DNA of 64,000 bases from Oncomelania hupensis (taxonomy: Eukaryota; Mollusca; Gastropoda; Littorinimorpha; Pomatiopsidae). Below are positions 40,018-53,100 of this stretch, one piece after another. Position 1 is the stretch's first letter. Every line of letters begins with the position of its first letter. The DNA is taken from the NCBI GenBank assembly GCA_036898135.1, contig CM072526.1, positions 6,204,224 to 6,268,223 on the forward strand, read 5' to 3'. The position numbers and the translations under genes were made by a program. The notes below the pieces were generated by a model. That model searched no databases, had not been told where the DNA came from, and saw only the letters and a list, made by a program, of their open reading frames with translations.

Positions 40018-40830
40018 TGTGTGTGAACGGGCAGTCAGCATCAGCCATGCAAGTTTGTTGTGGAGCGTGCTTGGTTCTGGACCAAAGTTGTTCGGCATAT
40101 TTTTTTGTTTGTTCCTTCGTTCATTTCATCCACTTTTAATATGTGATACCAGCTTCTTGTTGCGCTTGCAAGGAGCTTTTTGACAGAGGATGGCTGGGAT
40201 GAGAGAATGTGAATGCATGATTCATAAATAAGGGTACATTTTGTGGCTGACTGTGAGATTGTTACAGCATGTTGGGGTGTGTTGCATTTGTTACAGGGTG
40301 ATGTTTCAGTGTTTGGGCATTTTGTTACACATTATTTTGTTAGGAGGGAAAATAGCTTGCAGACTCTAGTACAACTTGTGGTATAGAATGCATTTTGTAA
40401 GCAAGATGGCAACAAGAAAGAATTCCAACGTGTACATCTGTTGCAAAGAAAAATGAATTTACGTTTTCATTTGATAATGTATCGCGTGGATGAATCTGTA
40501 TCATGTTTGTGAAACAGGTGACTGTACATGACAGCTCATTGAGGTGCAAGTATTTGGTGTTTTTTTTAAAAATGGTATTAAGTGGTCATAATATAGATTC
40601 AATATATATATATTTGGTTATGCGTATATTTTGATTTAACACTTTGTCTCTGTTCTGGGAGAACCAAGCAAGCTTACTCTCATTCTTCATGGTAGGGTTT
40701 TGTTTCGTTTTTTTATCACCTCGTTTTTTCTGTGTAAATTATTTATGGTAAAGAATATCTTTAGATAATGATGCAATTTTTATGTTCAATCAAATTAAGA
40801 TGCGAAATAAAAATGTTTAAATGTTTATAT
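40018..40830 (+). other. RPN2 3' untranslated region with AATAAA
   Basis: Follows the TAG at 40015-40017. It is AT-rich, with a canonical AATAAA at 40806-40811. The actual cleavage site cannot be fixed from sequence alone. Confidence 0.5.
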
Positions 40831-43800
40831 TAGCAAATGTATATTTGAACTCCTTACGAAAGGCTTATGTTAAATGTGAAGATCATCTTTCTGTTATTTT
40901 GCTATAACTTCTTGTTTTCTGCCATTATTTTTAAAGACCTTTTTTGGCTAGTTTTGTTTCTCTTCTCCCTTACTTTGACATAAACATGTATTGTACTTGC
41001 AAATATAACGTACAGACATTGATGAATGCACACAAAGACTTCCCTAAGCTCTGAAAAATGAAATTTATTAAACATGCCGCGCAAAATGCCTGTCATCCAT
41101 TATCGATACAATCAACACAAAATGATTAATGATGAAATACATGTAGGACCTTAGCCCTATTCTAGTTACCCACATGAAACAACGCTGAACACCATGTCGT
41201 AGTGTATCAAATATTTATAGGCAGAGTTGCTGCACTGAAGTGTCCACTTATTTAGAGTGAAAAGATAACTAGAAATAATCTCAAAACCATCTCTTTCGCT
41301 TTGGCTTATTGCATCCCTTGCACTACTGAATTGCTATGGTATTAGTAAGTAGCGGTATCATATTTATGCTATTAGTAAACGTCGCTAGCGCTATCATATC
41401 TAATATGGTATCTCTACACAAGATGTCCTAACACAAACATACCATCAAGCGGCCATCAGGTACATAAGCTGTCGGAATAGATTATGTACATCAGGCTTCT
41501 TCATAAAGCACTTCGCGGATTTCGATTTCCAACTAAGCCTACAAATTTCTATCATCTTTCAGACTGCTGGCTCATGATCAAGCTCTAAATGCTGCAAAGG
41601 GAAGCAATCCAAATATGCCAAAATGAAAGCAGATGGCCATTTAAAAGTTAATCGTTTAAGTGACGTGGCAAATTCAAGATTTTATCACAACTAGCATATA
41701 TTGTTTAATTAACATAGATGGCAAGTATTACAACACAAAGCTTAACAATGCTATATAAATCCTCATTCACAATTATAAAACTACAAAAAAATTAAACATA
41801 AATACTAATTAAAAATTATATTATTCACATTGGTAACATATTGGGTGAACTGGAACAGTAATTGCATTGGGTTTGTCAACTTGGGCAAAGGAAATCAATA
41901 CCCACCTCTCCTAATCAGCTGCTACGCTTTCTTTGCCTTTAATGAACACAATTGTCACACACCAATTCTCAATAGTTTGAAATCGTTCTTAAGTTGTTCA
42001 TGTTGAATAGTTTGTATGCAGTATTCATTCCTGAACGCTTCCATCGGACCCGCAAGTTTTAAATCTTAGAATCAATTCGTATCCACCGCAAAATTAGGAC
42101 ATGTTTATAGGAATGTTTGAATCGAGCTAACGCTAACACGAACAAAAACAACGTACAATGAATCGACCACAAAATGTGCAAAATGCATGGATTAAGGAGT
42201 GTAGTTGTGAACCAAAACACATACATAGCTAGCATGGTACACATCAAAACGTACACCAACAGCCGATACAGTTAGCATTATTATCAGTGAACCATTCAAA
42301 ATTCCCACACAATTGAAAATAACTATGGCTACTATCCTGTACAAGGTCATTTACAACAAAAGGTTAATTGATAGCAGGTTCATCAAGACTAACATAGGTC
42401 ACAGTCATTCAAACTAAAGTGGAATAACACCAACTTTCTCACAAAGGGAGGGAAAAAATACCATCAACTTTCACAAATGGGAGACGAATATCATCAATTG
42501 TCATTTTTAAAAAATGTATGTGAAAGAGGGGAAATTGCCATCAATGTTTACAAATGACTTGTTTGAATGTATAGGTTCAATTGAGCGCTTTTATTCAGTG
42601 ACAGTTCCTTGGTTGATCAACGCCATCACAACATGCACTGGTACTAATGTAAAGCGTGGACACCCCCAGTCCACATTTGAAACACAGCATTGTTGAATCT
42701 TGCACAATCCAAGGGTTGAACATGGCTCATTTTCCTCCACTCCCGCAAACAGCCGACCTTCAACTATTTTGAAAGTCAAACATTAACCCCATTTCTTAAC
42801 AAGATGGTCAGTGAATGTGTGCCTGCTAACACCTATTTTGGTCTAAAAAGCTTAACATCAAAACGAAACAATATATATATCCCATGATGAAATGCCATAA
42901 TGTTAACTTGGATCTCTGGCATGATCTGAAAAAGCATTACTGATGGAGAGAAAACTAGCACACCAAAAACGAACACTGTAACCTAACAAAACTTGTGACA
43001 ATGAGAAAATTATACATTTTTAACTTGGCTAGGGACAATTACAAATAAATAAAGACACATAAAACTATGGGAAAAAAACCACTGCAAACATTACGTGATG
43101 TCACTAATGGTTTGAATTCAAAACTTTATAAAACCAACGTTGAAAATGGAAAAAAATGAATGAACGAATGAAACTTTTAACAAGTGTATGATAAGCAGCA
43201 AAATAAACATAACTGCCAATCACAATAAAATAAACATAACTGCCATGCCATTTACAATAAACCAAACTATCTTATACACACAAACTATCTTATACACACA
43301 AACGACGAATGTTTTAAGGCCGGGAACAGTGACCCACCAACCATTTTAAAAAAAATATCACAAATTTCTAAACAAAATAGGAAATGAAAATAAAAACTTC
43401 ACTGCTTGGATTGGAACTCGTGTCAAACCAATTCAGCATACTAATTGAAAACAAACATAGAATACCAATTGAAAACAAACATAGAAGTTCTAAATTGTGT
43501 TTCAAAACTGAACAGGACTGAATATGCAACAAAAATAATCGAGATAACTATAAATAATTCAACTGTACTTTGTAACAAGGTTGAATTTGATCTACTTTAC
43601 CTATCTACTACCATCGAGTGATTCCTCCATAATCTGTTGAATAAAAAAGGCATCAATCCATTGATGGCTTATTTATAGATTACTTCATATATTATACAAT
43701 ATTAATACTGCAACACTGCCAAAACTATAACCTGCAATATTAACAAAGTACAAACCAACTGTTAAATAAACTGACAAACACAAAAGATAGAAATATACTT

Positions 43801-43956
43801 AATTATGTGAAGGAGTTTTAAAATATTAATACCAAGATCAGCTCACTTTCATGTCTTCCTGCGTTTATTAAAATGACTTGCATGATTAAGTCAAATATTT
43901 TCTTGTTATTTTTCAAATTGTTTTAATGCTGGGAAACTACTAATTAGGGTTCCATA

Positions 43957-43987
<31 letters not shown>

Positions 43988-44560
43988 TTTACAAATAAAT
44001 GAATAATTACTGGAAATAAAGCAAGTAAATAATAATTAATATTGTAAGGATGTTTGACCAGTGACCAGAACGATACAAGATGACAAGACTTAGAATCACA
44101 ATGTTTGATGTAGCACATTCAGAACCTAGCTTTTGTCTTTTAACACTGTCCATTTTAACACATTGTCATTTATACTAATTCTGTAACATCAACAAAAATT
44201 GAAAATATGTTTTTTACAACACCAAAAATGACAAAAGTTCATAGTAATAACACCAAAAGAGAAATAAGGTTTCATAATAATAACACCAAAAATTCAGTAC
44301 GAATATTTCATTAAAAATAGTAGTGAATAACACCAAAAAATAGGAAAAGATTTTATTGAAATGGTATTGAAAAAGGACAACAAAATATTACAATATTTCA
44401 TAAAAATAAAATCAAGGAGATAACGCAATAATATTTCATGAACATAACATTGCAATAGCAACAACTAAAACACTACAAAAGCTCACCAAAATAGAATTAT
44501 AATAACAACAAAACATAATAGGATTTTTGTAATGTATGAAAATAGTATTGAAAGAAAGAA
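40831..44560. other. AT-rich convergent intergenic region or long 3' UTR
   Basis: No conserved frame on either strand. On the minus strand it could be a long 3' UTR of the TPD52-family gene: an AATAAA on that strand occurs at about 41067. It includes an (AT)n run near 43955-43980, repeated AATAACACCAAAA motifs at 44230-44340 and short duplications near 43200-43300. Nothing else is recognised. Confidence 0.5.
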
Positions 44561-44561
44561 G

Positions 44562-45150
44562 TACATTACATTACATGATTATTGCTTTAGGTCCAGCGGA
44601 CTCTTCCGAGCCAAATTAGGACTGGACAACCCCCGATCGGCATAAAAGATCTGCTGAAACAACCCTAGTGGTAAAACTGAATGCTCTCCATCAGCCAGTC
44701 ACTTTACAATAAAGACATCCCACGCAGGGGACGCTGAGGCTATACTCTAATTTATCGAACCCCAGTTTACAAAAACAAAATAGAATACAAACATCATTAT
44801 AAATTATCAACAAAACACATACATATAAAATGCCTACATTGCTAAATAATAACATCATAGGAAGCCCTAGTGACCACCTGGCAGAAAGCGTCCAATATTC
44901 CCAAGCTGATCCAACAGACCTCACACACAAATGAGTCTTGTCCAGGAAGAGTTTTCAAGAAAAAAGGTAAGTGACTGGTCTAGCGAAGAAGAAGATAGTA
45001 TAGTAGATCGATAGAACAGAGCAGGAATGAGAAAGAGCAAATAAGAAAGACAGCGACAGTGGGAATTTAAAGCACTCAATTTCCAGAAAGTGGGGATATT
45101 ATTTATACTGAAACCCCCGGCACTCCCACGGTGAAAGAAAGGAGAAATGA
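44562..45150 (-). repeat. LINE 3'-region repeat (uninterrupted relative of 6425-8595)
   Basis: Begins with the reverse complement of the LINE tail (GTACATTACATTACATG, then TTTAGGTCCAGCGGACTCTT) and continues collinear with 6425-6678 plus 8275-8595. It provides the empty-site allele (about 44821-44840) of the transposon inserted at 6679. Confidence 0.75.
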
Positions 45151-47099
45151 AGAGAACTACATCACAACAACAGTACTGAAATGTACGACTTGGTGGGAGA
45201 AAAAAAACAACACTGAATTTATAACACCCAGCGAACAAAACGTCTGAACAACACAGACGAAGGAAATCACAAGGGTATGTATGAAATGTACTGAAATATA
45301 TTGCGCTTTCAGTGTTAGCAAAACAAAAAACAATGAAGCAAAAAAACGCAGTAGGAACTCACCGACACAATTTAAAGAGCCACAGTGTCAAGGATGTGTT
45401 TTTATTGCGTGTTCGTTTGTCGCTATGAGTTTACTTGGGAAATCGCATTATTGTCGCATTATTAAATGGCATTAATATGACTGAGGGCTGATCGAATCGA
45501 TGGCAAAAGATCTGAATTTTAGGCCGTCTCCTTTTTGTTGGGTAAAAACCGCGAATAGGCCCTATTGCAACACACTTTTGCAACTATGCAATTTTTAGAA
45601 TCAACCTTGATGCTATTATTAGGCACATAACCAATGCACGTGTCAATTTACTTCCCAAATGCTAGTTTTGAAAAGAAATAATTTTTACTTTCCAAATTAT
45701 TTTAATTTTGTTGTTTTTTTTCAGATGGGGCAATACTCACTATGAATTATAAAAGGACATGTGATGATGAAATGTGTGATCTTGGGTCCCTTTAAATCCA
45801 GTTCCCAGCATTCACAAGAGGAAACTGGCTTGGGACATAATACAGATGTTATTTTATCAATGGATGAAACTTGCCCCTTTTTTTTTTCTTTTCCACACTC
45901 GGATTTTCCGTGACAAACGCTAGCATAGTTCTATTGGTATTGCGCATACAATTATTAATAATGTGCGCTAGTCTATGAAAAGACACATTTGGAAAAGAGG
46001 ATTGCTACTGTATAACCTTTGGCTGCAGTTATTCCGATTTCGGCCACCATCCTCGGCATCTCTTTGATATGTCAAGAGCACAATTGTTAGATTCCATTTC
46101 CTAATGTGAGAACCCAAATCCTAATGTGTACATGAATGTCTGCAATGTGTGATTTAGGAATAAGGTGCGTGCGAATAGTATCCATAATTATTATTGTAAA
46201 TCAAAGCCACATTCTGAAAACAATAGTCTTTCCTGTATAGGGCCAACGTCAATGTTTAACTTGCAATAGCCACATGCACTCAAACTGCTTGGATGATATA
46301 GCACGCACAGCCTTCTCACTCCTGTTTTTACACGGTGTGCTGCTTAATGACACACTCATTACCAAACATAACCACATCCTCTGTCCCAGCCATGCTTAGT
46401 CCATAGTCCAAGGAAATTCTTTGTCCAGTCCATGTAAGCTCAAATTTTGTAAATAACACTCATCAGAATCAAAACCCGCAGCAAGGTGTTTCTGTTTCTT
46501 GCATCGCTTGCCTACAATTTGAATTTGTTATTTTTGGGACCAAGCAAAGAAAGGAAAAATAAAATACATTCACTGTGCATAAAAGAACAAAAAACTCAAA
46601 TTGAAAACGATTTAGTTTCTACAACCTATCTAAATTCCAATTCCCTTTCTTTAGGCAAGAGACACTTCACTGTGTTTTAAACAAACCTGGAGTCTCGAAG
46701 TCCCCAAAGATGGAAAAAAAAGGCAAATAAATTAAATTGGGGAGAGAAAAAAGGAGTTTGAAATTTTGTTCTCTCAGAAAGACGTCAAAAGTCATGATAC
46801 AAAGTAGAAACGTGTTAGGATTGTAATTAGATTGGAATAAGGAGACAAAATGACCAACAAATCAAATGAAGATAGAAACATTCGTTTTACGAGGAAAAGA
46901 CAAATAAATTAAATCAAGGAAAAAGCATTAAGTTTACAAGGGGAACAAAAATGTTTAAAAAAATTATTATTAAACAAAAATCCTGCAAAAAAAAAAAAAG
47001 AAGATATTAAAAGTGTTGAGGTTCCTAACGTTTCCCCTTTATAATGGTAGTAGACGCGATTCCAGCAGGTCAATTTGTTAAGAGGCTAAGCACTAAGGG
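45151..47099. other. Intergenic or 3' UTR sequence, nothing recognised
   Basis: Mostly AT-rich. No homologous frame, no RNA gene and no obvious transposon termini were found on either strand. It includes A-rich stretches around 46930-47000. Confidence 0.5.
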
Positions 47100-47107
47100 T
47101 GGTGGGT

Positions 47108-50100
47108 TTACAGGGGGACTTTCTCTGTAGCAGGCTCCATCCCAGACGTGGGGCTATCACCTGCTTCATCCGCCTCCTGCGGTTCCGACGCTTCTTTGAA
47201 GGCCGCGTCAATGTCCTCCGTGGATTTGCTGCCCGTCACCTTGGACTGAAACACAACCATGGCAGTCTGTGGAACAAATCAGACAAAAAGCAAGTCTCAG
47301 ACAAGTTGCTGTGTCAACTTTTGTTAACTGGCAACTCATTTCTCTCATTATCATCAACAAGAAGAAGGAGGGGGAGAAAAGAAGAAGAAGACATTCAACA
47401 TCAGTCATTTGAGCTGGTTCAGATCTCTCTTGCTCTACTGCACCAGATTTTTCATCTTCTCTGCCTGTACCGGTCCCTGCCCAGCATCAAGAACCGTCTG
47501 AAGGACTTAATGTTCATGGAAGAGTTTCCTATCTACTAACGTTCTGTTAACTCACTCAAGGGTTCTTATGTGATTACCGGTGACTTTAATGTTGACTATG
47601 ATGAGCCAGGTAATGCTAACAATTCTAAATTGGTTGACATTTAGAATACTTTTGGTTTGCTGCAAGTCATGTACCAACTCATGTTGGTGGCCATACTTTA
47701 GACTGGCTTGTGTATCACGTTGACCAATCCACTTACGTTGATCACTCACTCCCCTCAGACCATTGTTGTAATGTATGTCGCTTGTCACTGGCTCAGCCTC
47801 CACAGTCAGACTTTTGTAAGCACTATAAACATTGCAGCTATTGATATGTTTGCTTCCAATTCAGATCTCAGCGACTCTTTCATTATTATCGCCATCTTCA
47901 GCAGATGAACTCAATCAGTGTCTAAGTGACTTGTTAGATAAGCAGGCTCCTGCCATTTCACATAGAGTATCTCAGCGCCATGAATCTCCCTGGTTAGCTA
48001 CAGTTGGGTCACTGCTTTTACAAACTAAGGGTGGGGGTCGGCAAGCCCAGAGACAGTGGCTCAAAACTGGATTGAATGTTCATAAACAGATTTTTCAGGC
48101 TGCCAGACATGTTTTTAATGTTCTTGTTCATTCAGCAAAATCAGCATATTACAACGCCAAAATTGTTACATGCCACACATCTAAACAATTGTTCAGTTTT
48201 ACAAACACGCTTTTAGGAAAATTCGAAAAATCTCCACTTCCAACTAACATACCAGAAAGGTTGCCCCTTCATTTCACTGCTGTTATCAATTAGTCTTTGC
48301 TTTCTGGAACTTTCCCTTCTGTTTTTAAAACTGCTCTTGTCAAACCTCTCATCAAAAAGCCGTCTTTGGATCATGACTGTCTTAAAAACTACAGACCCGT
48401 TTCAAACTTAACTTTTCTGGCAAAAATAACAGAGAAAATTGTGCTCTTGTAGCTCACTGAACATCTAGCAACTAATAATCTGTCTTACTCAAAATCAATC
48501 AGCCTATCGAATCGGGCACAGCACTGAAACAGCCCTCCTGAAAATTGTGAATGATCTCCTTACTGCTCTTTGTGTATTCTCATTCATCATCTACTTTATA
48601 CTTTCAGTGTTTCTAATTCTGCCTTGTCCTGATCAACTAAAAAACGGGATATATATGAAAGATCAACCTATCATCTCTAAATACAAGTTTGAACTTTACA
48701 TCTCTCATCGTTTTGGGTCAAGGTCACTTCCAAGCACCTATATTGACTTTGGACAGCTCCAGTGACCTTGATCTTGGAGTGAGGTTGACCAAATTTGTAT
48801 AGTAGGTCTCATCGATATCTATAATGCATCAAAGAATCATAAATTCAATATTAATAACGAAGGAAACAAAATTGAAAATTTGTGAAAAATTGTCATTTTG
48901 TTTACTAACAATTGATGACCCTGTGACCCTGACCTAGAAGTGAAGTCATTCATTCCCTGATCATTTATGAGGTCTCATGTATATACACCATCTTACCAAG
49001 TTTGGCTGAAATAGTTGAAATAGGTTCTGATTACTTAGCCACTTTAAAAGTTTGTGCACAGACGGCAAACAGCGGACGACAGACAGCTCACAGACGGACG
49101 GACTTTTTTTTTTTCGATGTCATTTTTTTGGACTATTTAGTACTCATCTCACAGATTTGCAAAAATCTGGAAAACAAACAAAATTGGGAGAGGGGGCGAG
49201 TACATACTGACATTGCTATGCATGTCAGTCAAAAAGAAGGAAGAAAGAAGAACGGGAGCAACAGAAGTAAAGGAAGGAGGAGGAGAAGAAGCGAAGGGGA
49301 AAAAAAGAGGAGAAGAATGTGAAGAAGGACAACAACAACAACTACTCAGTACGACAGGATTATCACAAGGCAAATGCAAAATAAATAATGTGGTGGTGAA
49401 TATGCACTGGTAGTACTCGTAGTTCAACAAAGCTGTACATCATTTCTACTATCATACAGCATCTCTAGAACGCACATACTATCATACAGCATCTATAGAA
49501 CGCACATAACCGTCATGTGTATAAATAGATATAAATATTTCACACACAATTTGTACATCCAGGCAATATGTGAACGGCACATTGGCTCTAAAGGGTGAGG
49601 AGACTACTGCCTATATTTCACAAATTGCCTGTTAACGTACCACCACCTGAAAATAATACATGTACTGCAGTGGTTGAATGAACGAACATTGGAGTTAACA
49701 CCCACATCCACTACTGGAGCTAGGGCAGACAGTTGGTATCTAAATAGTGCATCGTAAGATATAACAGCTGTATTAGTTCTAGGAGGCAATATACCAGACT
49801 ACAACAAAATATCTTGTTTTTTTTTCATGCAGCAGACATCAAGATCAGAAACTAGAACATAAAAGTGTTCTTCCGTAATGCATGGTTAACTATGGTAGTG
49901 TGTTGCTGAAAGAATAGTAAATCAAGAAAAAAAAATTCCAAAGAGGAAAACTCAATCTTGATTGAAGCTGAAGCATTTATTTACATTCATAGAGGAAAGA
50001 ACTCAATTTTAATTAAGCTTGCTAATTAGCACCTATTTCTAGTTACATAGACTGTAATAGTTCTATCATGTACTTAAGATCCTACAGTTTAAACTCTCTC

Positions 50101-53100
50101 TCTCTCTTTCTTTCTCTCTCTCCCTCTCAATGATAATTATACAGGATTTTTACTGCACACACTGACAACGTCCACCAACATGCTGATAACTAGCCTGTCA
50201 AACCACATCACTGACACGACAGATACCATACAACATCAAGACTATCTCAACAGCACAACAGATACCATACAACATCAAGACTATCTAAACAGCAGATCCA
50301 GTTTTCCTTGTGTCACAATGTCGTGTCAATGTGTGGTGTTGTGTGTACATGTGTGTATGGATGTGTTTGAATGGGAGTGGAGGCTTGCATGCTCCAGAAA
50401 GCAACAACAGGATAATAGTAAACATGGGTTCCAAAAGTTTGCCTGAAATTGTTTTTTGATAGAATCTACTCCAATCAATTGTCTGTTCCTTATCTGCAGC
50501 AGACCTGTATTTTCTTGCGGCACTGTGTCTGCTTGAAGGCAAAAAAGAAGCCAGAATTCTGGATTCCAGCAAAACTTCATGCAACCACTAGTAAACAAAA
50601 GATATAGCACTACATACTGGAACAAAGCTTAATAAATAAATAAATAATGTTAACAAATATATGTACAACTAAGACACTAACAAGCACAACAATAATAATA
50701 ATAGAAGTTCAATAATAATAATTAAAATAATAATAATAAGTTCAATAACAATGTTTGTACTTTCTGTCAAAAAAAGTCAACTCTACAAGAAATAGCAAAT
50801 ATACAAAGAACAAACCATTGCAACATGCAAAATGGGAATCATTATCATCAGCATAATCAGCCGCCATCTTCCATGGCTAGATCCATGTAGTTAGTTTTCA
50901 TCGCCTAACACTGAATGGGCCATTCAAAGGGGCATTCCTAAGGCACTGAATGGGCCATTCAAAGGGGCATTCCTAAGACACTGAATGGGCCATTCAAAGG
51001 AGCATTCCTAAGGCACTGAAATGGTCCTGATTTGGCTCGAAAGAGTCCGCTGGACCTAAAGCAATAATATTGTATTGTATTGTATTGTAAGGCACTGAAG
51101 GGGCATTTCTAAGGTACTGAAGGGGCATTCGTGATTCCTAGGGTGGCATTCCTAATGCACTGAAGGGGAATTCCTAAGGCACTAAAGGGGCATTCCTAAG
51201 GCACTGAAGGGGCATTCAAAGGGGCAATCCTTAGGCACTTAAGGGGCATTCAAAGAGGCATTCCTAAGGCACTGAAGGGGCATTCCTAAGGCACAGAAGG
51301 GGCATTCCTAAGGCACTGAAGGGGCATTCAAAGGGGCAATCCTAAGGCACTTAAGGGGCATTCAAAGGGGCAATCCTAAGGCACTTAAGGGGCATTCAAA
51401 GGGGCATTCCTAAGGCACTGAAGGGGCATTCAAAGAGGCATTCCTAATGCACTGAAGGGGCATTCCTAAGGCACTGAAGGGGCATTCAAAGGGGCATTCC
51501 TAAGGCACTGAAGGGGCATTCAAAGAGGCATTCCTAAGGCACTGAAGGGGCATTCCTAAGGCACTAAAGGGGCATTCCTAAGGCACTGAAGGGGCATTCC
51601 TAAGGCACTGAAGGGGCATTCCTAAGGCACTGAAGGGGCATTCAAAGAGGCATTCCTAAGGCACTGAAGGGGCATTCCTAAGGCACTGAAGGGGCATTCA
51701 AAGGGGCATTCCTAAGGCACTGAAGGGGCATTCAAAGGGGCATTCCTAAGGCACTGAAGGGGAATTCCTAAGGCACTGAAGGGGCATTCAAATAGACATT
51801 CCTAAGGCACTGAAGGGGCATTCAAAGAGGCATTCCTAAGACACTGAAGGGGCATTCCTAAGGCACTGAATGGAAATTCCTCAAGTACAGAAAAACGGAT
51901 TTTGTGTTTTGCAAGCGGTACTGTGTGTACTCAAGGATAATAACGATGTGCAGACACAGCCACTGACTAGTGCACCAGAACATCACAACAATAACCTTGT
52001 GCATTTGCAACAAAAAGCTTACTCCTAAGCTCATGTACTAACATCGAACAGCCTCCCCAAAATACTACTGCCCTAACTCAACCATCATGGTAGCTACTAT
52101 CATTACTATGGTTAGGACAGCAATATTTACGAGAAGGGAAATCTATTGGGTGGTTGAAAGGTAGCTCCCTAGTGAACATTGTTGGTCACTGTAGTCAATG
52201 GTACTGTAGTTGCATGGTACTAAACCAACAGTGATACTTACAGTGGTACAAGTTTACTGCTAATCTCTGATTTCATATCAAAGTGACCGCAGCAGCTCAT
52301 AATGGGCTTGTTACCTTACACTTGATTTTATGTCTTTGTACGTCTTACATCAGCTGAGCCCTCTCACTCAAGTGTCAGGCAACTACTGGCCATGATGTGC
52401 TGCTGTGGTAAATGAGAGGTGAAATCAGCAATGGCATTCCAACACTGCTAGGATGACTATACTTGTTGTTCGTTCCATTCACACCAAAGTTATCTTCAAA
52501 GTTCAGTAGGGAGTGACTTTTTCAACCACCGTGGAAACTCTCCATTGAAAGGCAGAGGTGTGGACACATCCCGCTCTGCTTTTCAATGGCGCGCACAACG
52601 ACCATGCAGCACGCCGAGTCAGCCACAAGGACAACATCCACCACTCACCAGCTTTTCCTTCAAACCTTCTATAGAACGGGAAGACTGCAAGCATGGCGGG
52701 AGAAAAAGAAAGAGAGAGAGAGTCACATAGCATTGGGAGTCAGCAAAAAGGAACCAACACACACATCACCCCCACAGTACACAAACACTGTCTAGGAACC
52801 ATCACCTCATGCTCTCTTGCCATTCTAAAGGTTGTATGGTGAAAAATGTTGAACTCCATAATCATTTCATTTTTTTTAACCTTTGCTGACCACGTTTAAA
52901 AGTAAATGTGTATTAAACTTTTATTATCTCACAATCATAACTGATTGACACTTGAACTTGTCAAAACATTGCTGAATCCAGTCCCTGGTCTTAATTGTGG
53001 TGGTAAAAATGTGCCATGATGACCATGTGTTTATCTACCGTCCTGAGTGGTAAGGGGTAGAGTATGGAAAATGTGTTATGGCAGTGAGCGTTGGAAGGAG

